Origin: Cladosporium sp. IMV 00045
Taxonomy: Eukaryota; Ascomycota; Dothideomycetes; Cladosporiales; Cladosporiaceae
NCBI GenBank assembly: GCA_001931905.2
Contig: MSJI02000711.1
Coordinates: 2,668-24,015, forward strand
Direction of reading: 5' to 3'
Length of the DNA: 21,348 nucleotides
Below are positions 1-9,892 of this stretch, piece after piece (the stretch's first letter is position 1; every line of letters starts with the position of its first letter). The notes beneath the pieces were generated by a model that did not search any database, was not told the origin of the DNA, and saw only the letters and a program-made list of their open reading frames with translations. The position numbers and the translations under genes are program-made.

Positions 1-687
1 GTGTTCATTGGAATCGAAGTCTTCCACCCAAGAATCTTGAATCGAGCCACAGGTACTTTCGTAAATCAGAAGAGGAGGTAAAGTCGTCCCATCGCCACAG
101 ATCGTAGCCACGACCGTGATCCACTCCCTAGATCCATCTTGACCAGCTGCAAGAAGCTTTCCAAACGCTCTGAGGTCTTTTGGAAAGACTCGTTTGGCCT
201 TGGTGATCCTTCCGAGAAGAAAGCCCTTCTCGTCCATGTTGTAAGTGTTCTCCGGCAGTATATTATATTCTTCCATCTTCTTACCTACAATCGAAAAGTA
301 TCTCTCGAAAGATGCCGCAGAGTCAGCCTCGTGCCTATTCAAGTCCAAACTGTCGAGATATCTCGAATCTAGTTTCGACTTGTATCGCTGCACGAATCTC
401 GAACACCAGTTATGTCCAGGAGCTCTTCCTCCAAGCTGAGCGGCGATATTGGCCATAATCGCTGGTGTGGGAGGAAGACACCTGTCGCAGAGTTGTTTGA
501 TATGTGACAATAGTTGCTGCTCTTGCTGACTGTTGAGAAATCTCGAGTCTTCAATAGCTTGGTCTCTACTACTGGTCGTGCCATTCCAGCGTCTTCTGAG
601 CGTTGAGGTAACTAGTCCGTACTTTCTGGCTACCGCCGCCACACAAGGCGTACTTGAAGATCTCAGTTCTATAATCGCTGCATCCAT
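1..687 (-). CDS. Pogo/Fot1-like DDE transposase, N-terminal 229 codons, open at window edge
   Basis: The frame runs without a stop from an ATG at 687 to the first base of the window, exactly 229 codons, so the C-terminal half is missing only because the window ends. The start, MDAAIIELRSSS, opens a psq-type helix-turn-helix. A CENP-B-like DNA-binding region follows (RFLNSQQEQQLLSHIKQL, then PPTPAIMANIAAQL). From about residue 150 the DDE domain begins with the family hallmark NMDEKGFLLG, whose Asp is the first catalytic residue, and continues through ITVVATICGDGTTLPPLLIY. In this superfamily the protein binds the terminal inverted repeats and moves the element by cut-and-paste into TA sites. 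The clean frame suggests a recent copy that largely escaped RIP. Whether the rest is intact cannot be seen. Confidence 0.85.
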   Translation of the reverse strand, partial: MDAAIIELRSSSTPCVAAVARKYGLVTSTLRRRWNGTTSSRDQAIEDSRFLNSQQEQQLLSHIKQLCDRCLPPTPAIMANIAAQLGGRAPGHNWCSRFVQRYKSKLDSRYLDSLDLNRHEADSAASFERYFSIVGKKMEEYNILPENTYNMDEKGFLLGRITKAKRVFPKDLRAFGKLLAAGQDGSREWITVVATICGDGTTLPPLLIYESTCGSIQDSWVEDFDSNEH

Positions 688-787
688 AGCCGATCGGGTG
701 ATGGAGATATATGATGATAAAGCCATGTGTTGACCGCCGCGTCGCGTGAGCATGCGGCGGGTCTGTGCACACGGTGGGGCAGACTTC
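1..787 (-). mobile_element. Right-hand part of a pogo/Fot1-like Tc1-mariner transposon (element A)
   Basis: The segment encodes a pogo-type transposase on the minus strand and ends in a terminal sequence followed by a TA at 788-789, the target dinucleotide of the Tc1-mariner superfamily. The outer end reads ...GGGGCAGACTTC|TA, which matches the last bases of the complete element at 17458-19587 (...GACTTC|TA). The coding part aligns with that element codon by codon, but element A carries no stop codons here while the other is full of them. The other terminal inverted repeat lies outside the window to the left. Family and right terminus are well supported; total length is unknown. Confidence 0.85.
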
Positions 788-1079
788 TAGGCATGTCACG
801 GGCTCGGCCCGCGACGTCTGATATTAGATTAGTGCCAGGACATTAAAAGGGTAGCGGGTTATCATGCACACACCAGTACCTCCCATGGGCAGGGGCACAG
901 GTCTATTCTTTGTAGCTCCTTGTCAACGCATGGCTGCAAAACTTCCAATATGATTTCACACGCGGTCGTTGGCAAGACATAAATCTCTCGAAAAGCCCAT
1001 TTTGAAAAGGGAATACTGCTCTTCCCGTCTGCCCGGTAAAGCTCACTTCTTATCTTTCAAACATCAGACTTTCGCTATG

Positions 1080-2190
1080 TCAGCGACGCAGCTCGTCGGC
1101 TTTTCCTTTGCAGGCGGTGGCGGAGAAGCCTTTGCCCATAGCCCCAGATACAACACGCCAGCGATCATGTTCATATGCTTCGACGGCCTGGCGGAGGCGT
1201 TTGATCTTCGGGAGAAAGTCAGTAGGTTTTGTTCGTTCCTAGAAAGAGGGTGGAGGCTCACCATGTCTTGCGTCCAGACTCTTGACATAGCCTTCAACAT
1301 GGTGCAATACCGCACCTGTAGCGTGCCTGAACTTCGCCCCGGGAAGAAACTCTCAATTTGCTTCCACCTCAACCCCTTCGTCTCCTTGAGTTCAAGGAGC
1401 AAGGTATCGTCCGCCGGTGTAGACTTGTGCTTCGGACCCTTAGGCTTCGCCGCGGGCTGAGGCATGCCGGGCTGTCCTACGAGGGATAGTGGGCTGTGCT
1501 CCTCAGCATTGTAGACGCTGCCGCTATACCCGGTGCAACATTGTTTCGATGGTGGATGATGGTTCGACAGGCGGTGGTGATGATGCCCCTGAGTTGGGAG
1601 GCTCAGGTGGGCAGAAGGCGAATGCGGCGACGCCAGATCTGAGTTGTAGATGTATGCCTGCGATCGCATCGAGTCACGATAGCTGTGCGGAGCCACTTCG
1701 ACGGGCACATGAACGCCGTTGTTCGAATCTGGAGCGTGCATATAGCGCATCTCCGGGTAATCGTACGCGAACTTGGCTAGAGGCATTCTACGTGACGAGC
1801 CTCGCCGGTGCTGGTGTTGTTGTTGTTGTCGCTGGTGTTGTTGAGGTTGTTAATATGCCAACTGCGTCGGCAAGCTCTCACACGGGTCAATGTAGATAAG
1901 TCTTCCGTGAGGAACTTGTGGTGACATAGGCAGCATACGCGTCTGTTCAACGCTATACGCTGCCTCTTGCGCCGACATCTGGCAGGCGGCCACGGTGGTA
2001 TGCCATGTTGTTCATAAGCTAGGGTCGTCTGCTCCGGCGAATGGACACAGGGTTCTGGGGCATGTGGAAACCATTGCTGGGCTTGAGGTTGGACATCTTC
2101 CGCGATAGCCACTAGGGCATGGTGGTCCGAAGGCTCTGCTAGACTTAGTGTCTCATAGTCGAAGTCGTAGTTCTGATATGTACGAGCCAT
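1080..2190 (-). CDS. Myb/SANT-like DNA-binding protein, intron-containing or recently disabled
   Basis: The N-terminus starts MARTYQNYDFDYETLSLAEP from the ATG at 2190 (an in-frame ATG also exists at 2307). A Gln/His/Pro-rich low-complexity middle and MPLAKFAYDYPEMRY follow, then a first Myb-like repeat (STPADDTLLLELKETKG, RWKQIESFFPGRSSGT, LQVRYCTMLKA). A 56-bp intron at 1206-1261 (GTGAGC donor, TACTGAC branch, AAG acceptor) restores a second repeat, LRQAVEAYEHDRWRVVSG, and the stop at 1080-1082. The problem lies at about 1830-1990. Either a 50-bp phase-0 intron at 1832-1881 (GTGAGA...CAG) joins two frames, or the ancestral frame (MLPMSPQVPHGRLIYIDP) was broken by one frameshift near 1985-1995 plus a CAA-to-TAA stop just before the polyglutamine stretch. 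The second reading gives the more natural peptide. Likely a nuclear regulator; targets unknown. Neighbours are unrelated. Confidence 0.6.
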
Positions 2191-2370
2191 AGCAGCGCTG
2201 AGCATACAGGCTGACAGAGCGCTCGGCTGGTAGCCTACCGCACCAATGTGTATACCTATGGTGTTTGCAAAGATAAGGGCGGGAGCTGATACGACCAAAC
2301 GACTCATGGGCCAACGTTGCTAACGTGATATATTAGTAGGCTGGAGGATCTGGGCGGAAAGAACAGAGAC

Positions 2371-2698
2371 ATGACGTCGGCCTTCACAAGAATCGCTTGT
2401 ACGTGCGAGGTACATGAAGGCAACCTCCGGTGCACGCATATAATTCACCTAGGGCCAGCCCAATCGGCAGGCGATCATCAGCGCCTACGTTGCCGTGTCC
2501 GCTCCAATATGTCGTCGGAGAAGAAGGCCGTCCCCGAATTGACCTGGTACCCTGTTCCACTGCCTTCAGCGAGTGGCATATGACGCTAGCAATGTGATGT
2601 ATTGCCGGCGCGAGCCCACTCTATCCGTTTCAACATACGATGGCGCTGAGATGTTCGAGAGGCGACGGCAAGCAGCGCTGGACAAGGCGAAGAAGTAA
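2371..2698 (+). CDS. Possible small spliced gene, function unknown
   Basis: The downstream stretch 2570-2698 reads RVAYDASNVMYCRREPTLSV, then a charged, helix-like tail AEMFERRRQAALDKAKK and a TAA. It looks like a terminal exon. It can be joined in phase 0 to ATG 2371-2409 (MTSAFTRIACTCE) by a 160-bp intron (GTACAT donor, TTGACC possible branch, TTCAG acceptor), giving about 55 residues with three cysteines. I recognise no family. The donor is weak and an opposite-strand ORF overlaps, so this is a tentative model; the C-terminal exon is more credible than the N-terminal one. Confidence 0.2.
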
Positions 2699-3430
2699 CA
2701 TTACACCGCAGTGGCAGGGACACAAACAGTCCTGCACAATCACACTTTGACTCGGAGCGGCTGGATGTAGGAGAGGTTGGCCGTAACAAATGTACACGCA
2801 GCATAACGTAATTTACCCGAAGTTTGCGCAGACCCAAAGTTTGCGCACAAATTTCGACACTATGGCGGGCCTTGGGATGGCCTAAAAAGCAGCCTGTCCT
2901 AGGCAAAGACACGTAAAAGGTCTCGTCCTGGACGAAGACCGTGAAAAGGGTCCCGCCGACGCGGCGTGCCTGCGCGGTGAAGCCGGCGGAGCGCGGTGCG
3001 ACGGCGACGACCTCAGCTACAAGAACCATCTAGCACATCCATCTACCTCACTCGCACTGGGGTACCGAGCGGAAGCTCGAAAGGTGTCGCCTGTCGATGG
3101 ATTTCGCATCTCTTGCTAGATGGCGCACTCAGGCAGAGGTAAGAGCCATCAACTCCCGGACATCAGCTGACCAGGAGCAACAGAACGAACAACCATGAAC
3201 AAAGTCAAAAACACATCACAAACCAGGGGATACTGGCGTACGAAAACCATCCGACTCTTGCCTACCCAGAACGTCGACCTGGGCCCGAAGCCGGCGCATC
3301 ACTTGTTGCTCCTAGCGGCTGGTCGCACAGCCGCTTGTAAGAGACGGACGGGGACAGGGACACTGTTAAGACAACAAGGTCGGTGGATGTGCGATCGAGC
3401 TAGGCAAGAGACAGGACACCCCTGACCTAC
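2699..3430. other. Intergenic stretch without a recognised gene
   Basis: No ORF here resembles a known family. A minus-strand ORF from ATG 3029 starts MVLVAEVVAVAPRSAGFTAQ and is open for 147 codons, but it overlaps the tentative plus-strand exon and has no recognisable domain. An 11-bp direct repeat, AAGTTTGCGCA, occurs twice around 2819-2852. From about 3340 a degenerate version of the GTTAAGACA-bearing sub-repeat of R1 appears (ACTGTTAAGACAACAAGG near 3361), so repeat-like sequence may begin before the R1 boundary given here. Confidence 0.5.
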
Positions 3431-4046
3431 GAGCGCTCTGGGATCAGTATCGCATGTGCAATTGGCTGGCGTGCTGGCGAGGGTCGCCGACTTGCGCCCC
3501 GTTGTGGTGTAGAAGCTACGCGCGAAAGCGAGGGGACAGGTCACCAGCGCAGAGAACTTGTTAAGACATGGCCTTTGTGCTCTCCTCGTGGGAGACAGAC
3601 CACCGCTTGCGGATCTGTTAAGACATGAAGGTTGTGCCCTCTCGAGGGACAGGAACACTCTGCGGTGGACCTGTTAAGGCGCGAGAATAGGATTGGTTAG
3701 TCGGATGGGCAAAGAGGCTTCTGCTGCTGGCTAGGGCGCTGCCTTGATACCATCCGGCGAGACATGGTCGGCCTTGATGAGGGAGACCTCCCAAGGTAAC
3801 GCGAAACGGCTTCGGCCGCGGGGCGTAGCACGCAATGGCGGCGATGGCTGACACCGTCTGCGTGGCTCGAAAGGACGGATGCGCATGTCGGTACACGAAG
3901 AGAAGGAAGCCGCTGGCCCACTCGTACTGGGAGCCTTGTTCCTCATACAAGGTGGTATCGCCACTGGCGGAGCCTTTGCTGTGTGCTTAAGGAGCAAATC
4001 TCAGGATAAGGGCTGGCGCTTTGGACTACAGGCGGGCCTGAGAGAG
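3431..4046 (+). repeat. Dispersed repeat R1, left copy (about 616 bp)
   Basis: This stretch is repeated in the same orientation at 13401-13987. Both start at GCGCTCTGGGA, share CGCGAAAGCGAGGGGACAGG, the sub-repeats with GTTAAGAC, TCGAAAAGACGG/TCGAAAGGACGG-type blocks, ACTCGTACTGGGAGCC and CTCATACAAGGTGGTATCGC, and end at ATAAGGGCTGGCGCTTTGGA...GGCGGGCC. Similarity is high by eye with mostly transition differences. No terminal inverted repeats, TG...CA ends or target duplications were found. On the minus strand both copies encode MYEEQGSQYEWASGFLLFVY, but the frame diverges soon after, so it may be a dead gene fragment. Element class unknown. Confidence 0.8.
3534..3690 (+). repeat. Tandem ~56-bp sub-repeats inside R1
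   Basis: Nearly three degenerate units follow each other. Each has GACAG plus CACC/CACTC, a GC-rich core, then TTGTTAAGACATG and a TG(C/T)CCTCTCG-like end. The GTTAAG(A/G)C core sits at 3560, 3617 and 3673, a spacing of 57 and 56 bp. The same array, with cores at 13506, 13560 and 13615, is in R2. Confidence 0.75.
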
Positions 4047-4159
4047 GTATATTTGTACAGCATGCCTCCGTCCGTGAACAATGCTTCTCCTCGTCTCAGT
4101 TCTCTCGAGTTTATACGAGAACCTCACAGCTTTCGCATCACAACCGAGCCCATTCCATG

Positions 4160-4906
4160 CTATTGATCGGTTTTACGCGTCCAGCGGTCTGTACAGATGT
4201 TGATACGCGATGCAGGACTGCAGTGCCCGTGCTAGGACACGGCGCTGTCGCTCGTAGTTGGGATGTATTTGCCGTGGTATAGACGTATGTGACCTTAGAA
4301 ATGTTTGCGCGCATCCTGGGTTCAGCGCTTTGCAGAGCTTCCCGAATTCATCAAGCCCCACTACGCGGTGGCTCACGTTCGCTCGCACGATAAAGCGCGC
4401 CAAGGCATCCCGGAAGCGGCGTTTGTCCAGGGTGTTGAATAACAACCCTTCTTGCACCGTGCGACTCAGTGACTCGCCCTTCTCCTGTCTTTGCAGTGCG
4501 TCGAGAATCGGTGATGCCGTGGTCCGTTAAGGTGGACACCGTGGTTGGAGCGAAGATGCTGCTCGGCATTCTGGATCGTCTGACAGTAGTCGCATTGCTT
4601 GCAGTAGAAGAGCTTTTGGTATTGCCTGTTGCGCTCAGATTCGTGGGGTAGACGCACACGGGCGTAGCTCCAGGCTGGGTGGACTTCCTTGGTGTTCGGG
4701 CATGATTGCCTCTTGCGCTTCAAAGGTTGGGCTGTGCCACGTGTCGAGTCTCTTTCGTCGTCAGTGCTCGATGCTTGCGTTGGATCCTTTACCGTACAAT
4801 CCTGCTCGCTGCCCCGACTTCAACAAGCCGCCACAGCTTTTGGGCTCTTGGCCCTCCTACGTTTCTGTCATCACTGCGCCTCGTTCCTCACCTCATTCAT
4901 CGTCAT
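4160..4906 (-). pseudogene. Decayed N-terminal part of a hAT transposase (first hAT relic)
   Basis: From an ATG at 4906 the conceptual reading starts MTMNEVRNEAQ, meets two adjacent TGA codons and a third TGA further on (each a plausible CGA-to-TGA change), then continues in the same frame as KRKRQSCPNTKEVHPAWSYA. A BED-type zinc finger follows: FYCKQCDYCQTIQNAEQHLR with a downstream His (C-x2-C...H...H pattern). After a frameshift near 4465 comes EGLLFNTLDKRRFRDALARF and HTSIPRQIHPNYERQRRVL. A further shift gives RINICTDRWT, corresponding to the first catalytic Asp region of hAT transposases. It then stops at 4160 with the rest of the DDE domain and the dimerisation domain missing. At least two frameshifts, three internal stops and a 3' truncation make it non-functional. 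It differs in sequence from the hAT at 14225-16782. Confidence 0.75.
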
Positions 4907-6092
4907 ACTCCAGTGGCATCTCATTGTCACACCGATCAAGTCAGGCTGTTCATCAGACAGACAGACAGGGTTTCAGAGATGGTCTGGTCTGCTTACATAA
5001 GAACCGGCGTCTTGTCTGGCTGTCTGAGAAATGGCGGTAATTTGTCTGTTTGCGTCGTTTGCCAAGACATTTCTCCGAATATGTCCCGTAAGGCCAATCA
5101 ACCCTCCACGCAGAGAGGCGAAGAACTTGTGTGATTATCAGCAATTCCTGATTCCCGCCAAGGTCGTTTCCTCCATTTGATGGCCAAGCGACATCTGTCG
5201 TGCATCTGCAAGCCTGAACAGCGGGCGTGCCGGACGAGGGCGCACACCTTACGTGGTGTCCGGTGTGAGTAGCTGCTATGCAGTGAAACCAAGTGCGCTA
5301 CACAACAGTCAGAAGAGCGATGAGCCCACGTGGCAGTCTCGCGAAAAGTCACCACTTGACGACCCCTACCCGTCGACAACACCCGAAATGGCCAACGTGG
5401 CCGCCCACCTCGCCGCCCTACCGTCGGGAAACCGCTGACACAACATGACAAAGCTAAACAGCTTGCATACAGTATAAATCAAAAAAAAAAAAAGACGAAG
5501 GATGAAAACAGGCCCTCAAATAAGGCCCGGCCTGACAACAAATCACGCGATCAGTGATTCGGAGCTGATATGACCGCGATAACATATGTTTTGGAAAAAG
5601 AGGCTGGGAGACAGCAGGCGACAGCCGGGTTACTGTCCTGATGCGGAGTGTTCTAGAACTAAGCTGAAAATACCAAACCCTACTAACGGCTGTTACTGGT
5701 CCGTAGCTGCAGCATGTGATATCGTGATGCCCCCATTAATCAGAAGTCTACAAGCTGAAGTTAGCGCTGACAGCGCACAAGTACTGGGCTTCCTTCGAGT
5801 GGATTCATTGGGTACTGTACGTAGGGCGTTCCATCCATAGTGGGAACGACGTGTCCTCACGCTTATCCGGTCTGAGTTAGCTCCGTTCCACTCTACTACG
5901 TCTTCGCACAGTACGTATTTACTCCACAAGTACACAACGCCATGACACTGTCGGGTTCTATATAATGATTCTCTTTCCACGAACTGGATTCAACAACTTT
6001 TTCAACGTGTAGCCGGTAAATCAAATTATTGTTCAAACCATATTCTCTAAAAACTTCGTTAGGAAACGGTTCTACACCACAACCGAGAATGA
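4907..6092. other. Long stretch without a recognised gene
   Basis: I see no coding region with family resemblance on either strand. Present are a short CAGACAGACAGACAGG microsatellite at about 4955-4970 next to the hAT relic, and a run of 14 A at 5481-5494 that could be a microsatellite or an old retroposon tail. The last part (about 5990-6092) is the presumed 5' region of the HET gene and may hold an unrecognised first exon. A CAG acceptor at 6099-6101 directly precedes CAATTATACGAACAA. Confidence 0.5.
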
Positions 6093-8108
6093 CGTCCTCA
6101 GCAATTATACGAACAACTCGACAGCAGCAAGAAGGAGATTCGTCTACTCTCGGTCGGAGTAGGGCACGGTAAAGAGCCCATACGTTGTAGTCTTAGGGCA
6201 GTCTCTCTTCTGGAACGACCGGTGCCTGCTTACGAAACGATATCTTACGTTTGGGGCGACGTCACAACCTTTAAAGATGTGTCTGTCAACGGCATCCTAC
6301 TCGGTATCCCATTGAGCGCGGAAGCCGTCTTGAGACGGGTACGGCAGACTGATCACGAGCGGACTATATGGATCGATGCTGTGTGTATCGACCAACGGAA
6401 CATAGCGGACCGCAACTATCAGGTCCAGCTTATGTGCGACATATATTCAAGCAGCAGTCTAGGTCTGATCTGGTTGGGTGAAGATGATGATAGCACCGAG
6501 ACCACCTTTGGGACGTTTGGAGCATTGTACGAAGAAGCACGACGGGAAACCAGAAACTTCCAAACCTTCAAAGACACTGTCTGGCCCGGGTGGTGGGACG
6601 CGTACGGGCCTCCTTCAACTGTGGAGTTGGACGAAGAGAGTATGGCACGGTTCTTTGACAGGCCATGGTTTGCGAGGTTATGGTAGGTCGGCGATTCCTG
6701 TCCAAGCATGTCATTCGTGTGCTGATATCCTTGTCCTGGTTTTATAGGGTTGTGCAGGAAGCTGCGTTAGCACCTAGCAGTATTTGCTATTGTGGCCCTC
6801 ACTCGATACCCTTGAATTGTATTCAAAGATGCGCAGTGTGGCTTTACAGCAAGAGCAAGACCTCGTCAAGCGCGCTTTCCGGACACCTAGGGTTAGCCCG
6901 AGCCGTACATCTTGCGTCTTACACCGACCCCATCTTTGAGACGCCATTCCAAACTCAGAACAATCTTCTATGGATGCTCAACACCCTTCGACAGTTCACC
7001 ACGTCGCGCGACGAGGACCACGTCTGTAAGTCACACCGCAACCGAAGATTTGAGATGTCTAGATCGACGCTAGTGATGTAGACCAAGCTAAGTTATTCGC
7101 CACATGACAAATGTTTCGATACTCAAACTACTTCGTTCTCAGTCACGTTTATGTTTCTCAAGGACAGTACTGACAAAAAAATAAACAAAATTAGATGGTC
7201 TTATGGGCTTATATCAGAAATTCTCATTGCCCAATCAGTCTTTCGGGTCGAGGTTGATCCCAGACTACAACAAGCCACTGAGAGACATCTTGTGCGAAAC
7301 AACGAAACTCGCCATGGCAGAGCTACAAGCGCTCGATCCGCTTTTGTATGTATGTCAGCGGTCGGCAGACGAAGTCGAGAGAAACCCTTATCCAACCTGG
7401 GCGCCTCAATGGCACAGGAAGCAAGACCTGACCCTTGACTGTCTACAACTAAATTTTGATGGTTTCCAGGCATCTTCGAACTCTGAGAGCTGGATGCGAC
7501 TTATCGGAACTGGCACACTAGATACTTTGGCCGTCTACGGCTTCCTTCTCTCCCACATCCAGGATTACACGGATACTTTTACTGGAGATGCCCTGCATGA
7601 CAACAGCCGTCTTCAAGCGTTGTTCCAGTCCATTGAGATTCTGCTCCTTGAATCAGGTGCAACGGAATCTCATCTAGCGCACACCCTTGTGGCTTCCCTG
7701 GATCACCGAAGGAATCTGGTAAGCGAAGAGGAAAGTGTAAGAGGTTACCGAGCCCTCAAGCAGCATTTAGATGCCAGGATGGCCATTCCTTCGATCGACA
7801 GCTCCAAGAGGAACCCTGGCGTGAGTGCGTGCGGAAATTATTTCGAATCCATGTGCCGCTGGGCACGGAATCGCCGGTTTTTTGTTGCAGGAAACGGCTC
7901 CATTGGCATTGGCCCACAAACCTTACAGTGCGGAGACCTAGTGGCGATACTATGCGGCGTCAGGGTGCCATTTATACTAAGGCAGCGTGAACAAGAGGGG
8001 GAATATGCTATTGTCGGACATGCATATGTATACGGGGCGATGTTTGGCGAAGTATATGCGGCACGCCAGAAGCAGGGAGTGGATCCCGCTCGATTCAACA
8101 TTATTTGA
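6093..8108 (+). CDS. HET-domain (heterokaryon incompatibility) protein, three exons; 5' end unresolved
   Basis: Exons are 6093-6682, 6748-7025 and 7195-8108. The 65-bp intron (GTAGGT...TTATAG) restores FARLW-VVQEAALA. The 169-bp intron (GTAAGT, TACTGAC branch, TTAG) restores DEDHVYGLMGLY. The joined frame is open for 593 residues. Counting from 6093, the three HET hallmarks are present: YETISYVWGD (47-56), IWIDAVCIDQ (92-101) followed by QVQLMCDIYSSSSLGLIWLG, and RPWFARLWVVQEAALA (about 190-205). The C-terminal GHAYVYGAMFGE is also usual in the family. HET domains are thought to act as cell-death effectors in non-self recognition. No in-frame ATG lies between the stop at 6090 and the domain. 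Either a first exon lies upstream, or the ATG at 6089 is one base out of frame. Without that exon the start cannot be fixed. Confidence 0.85.
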
Positions 8109-8252
8109 AGCCCTTGTAGAGGAACCACCAAGATGGCGAATGTCCACCTTTTTTCTTGCGGTCGCTATAGTGGTGCTGATGACCTTCTCCGGCTTCATAC
8201 GCTTTCTGTACGCAGAGCAAGCTGCAATCCATCATTTTCGAACCCGCGCGGT

Positions 8253-9690
8253 CTATTTGACGTCTCCCGTGAAATGCCATTCTATTTTCAAAGAGCGTTT
8301 TGAATGACAGCTTCGAATCCAGCCAGAAGCCGAGCCATTTGGTTGCTTCCTGCTTGACCGTGAAGTTCGCTGCCCTATGCAGACGTTTGAGTGTTTTGTT
8401 GCTTGTAGAATCTTGCGACTCCTGCTAAACACTAGCATCTCGGTCTTGCTGACCTCGAACTCGACTTTTTTGTCTGATCCCCATTGTACTGCATCTCTGG
8501 CGATGCGCTCGCGCTTTTGTGTACCTTCTTCCAGGACGTCACATTCTGTCACCAGTCCGGTGACGTCGACGAATGAGATGGCTTGAAGCGTCGGGTGCCT
8601 GTCTTCTAGCCACTGGAACATGCTGCTGACGACAGAATGAACAGTACAGACGAAATCGGCGATCCTTGCGGCAGGCCTGCTTGGATACCGCGGGTCTCGC
8701 CCGTCCTTCCGTCGATCACCAGCATGGCTCGACGGCCTGACAAGAACGAGTCCACCCAGCGCACGATGCTGCCGGCTATGCCGACTTGTATCATCCGCTG
8801 GAGTAATCTCTGCTTGTCGACCCGGTCAAACGTACCTTTGGCATCTAGGAGCAATGCGAGTGTGATTCGCTTCTGACTCCATGCGCTCTCGACTTTTGCA
8901 ACTAGTTGAGCCACTGCATCCGATGTTCCTCGTCCTCGACGGCAGCCGAACTGCCCCGGATGGAAGATCTCGTTTGCTTCACAGTGGGACGCGATCCAAG
9001 TTGCGACCGCCCTCTCCACCACTTTGCCAGGGCAGCTGAGCAGGCTGATCACTCGATATGATTTCGCAGCGGTGTATGTCGGTTTGCCTTGCTTCCGCAG
9101 TAGGATGCCCTTTGCGGTCTTCCACGTGCACGAGTGAAGTCCTGTCCTTATGCACCCTTGCACGAGGGCTGTCACGCGGTCTTCTGCCCACCGCCACAGC
9201 AGTCTCAATACTTTGAAGCCAATCCCGTCAATGCCGGGAGCTTTGCTGACCGACTGTGTGAACAGAGCTTCGCGGACTTGTTTCGCGCTTACGCCAGCGC
9301 TCGTGTCTGGAATCTGGATGTCTTCGTTGTCCACGGCTTGAAGTGGAAATGCTTGCGCCACCAAGATCTCTTCCTTCTCCTCGGCCGTCGCCGCAACCAT
9401 GTCCGGTTGACCAATCGTGCCACCGACTTTGATTGCCGGCCTGTGGGACGTCACCTGAGGCTTGGTGTATGTGAGTGCTCGCCAGCATCTTGCGGGATCG
9501 GGTGCGATTTTCGAACCTTCGTCTGGTGTGAAGACGCCTTCAAGAAAGCGTTCCCAAGCCAGTCTCTTGGCTTTCCGGTTCAACCGGTTTTTCTGGCCCC
9601 TTCACCAGATCTCCGACCCGTACATTGCCACGGAGGTGACCGCGGCCACCACCACTCTCCGCATCAAGTTGACGGACAAGCCGCCATGGA
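8253..9690 (-). pseudogene. Decayed and rearranged LINE (Tad1/I-like) reverse transcriptase
   Basis: The minus strand reads an EN-RT linker (ERFLEGVFTPDEGSKIAPD), then the reverse transcriptase: KAPGIDGIGFKVLRLLWRWA, LLRKQGKPTYTAAKSYRVIS, GQFGCRRGRGTSDAV, LALLLDAKGTFDRV (motif A, first catalytic Asp) and GIQAGLPQGSPIS. A frameshift near 8620-8640 follows. The catalytic FVDD box is damaged to FVDVT, and a further frameshift lies around 8340-8370 before LDSKLSFKT. Upstream of the linker, at 9690-9590, sits NLMRRVVVAAVTSV...YGSEIW, a stop (TGA for TGG), then RGQKNR. That block normally lies downstream of the RT, so the copy is permuted or made of two joined pieces. Endonuclease and RNase H regions are absent. 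It lies between two host genes on the opposite strand. Confidence 0.85.
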
Positions 9691-9892
9691 TTTAGCCGCT
9701 TCTGCAGTTACATGGATGTTAGCGGCAAGCGCCTTCGCGGTTAGACCATGCATCTTGCCCCACTATAACGTCGGTGCTCGCCTCAGCCGCAAATACAGCA
9801 GTCATCCTGATTTGCCCACCCTCATAATTCTCCAATCTTAAACGGGCCTGTGACGAGAATTGCCATTGTACAGGCTGGCCTCTGGTACCAGA

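Noticed and set aside
969..1460. 163-codon plus-strand ORF opposite the Myb-like gene
   Set aside because: Antisense shadow: the minus strand carries the Myb repeats and a well-formed intron.
2586..3029. 147-codon minus-strand ORF starting MVLVAEVVAVAPRSAG
   Set aside because: No family resemblance, overlaps a more exon-like stretch on the other strand, and lies in GC-rich DNA where long chance ORFs are common.
3618..3950. Overlapping ORFs in R1 (for example MYEEQGSQYEWASGFLLFVY...)
   Set aside because: The same stretch in R2 loses the frame after the first 20 residues and no domain is recognised, so kept only as a remark under R1.
3431..4046. R1 as a tRNA-derived SINE or solo LTR
   Set aside because: A GTGGCTCGAAAGG block vaguely resembles a B box, but no A box fits at the right distance. 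There are no TG...CA ends, poly-A tail or target duplications.
5098..5451. 117-codon minus-strand ORF MSCCVSGFPTVGRRGG
   Set aside because: Biased Arg/Ser composition and no recognisable motif; likely chance.
5481..5494. Poly-A run as the tail of a retroposed copy
   Set aside because: No LINE or SINE body or target duplication could be recognised beside it; a microsatellite is as likely.
9134..9841. 235-codon plus-strand ORF opposite the LINE relic
   Set aside because: Shadow of the minus-strand reverse transcriptase, which has clear RT motifs.
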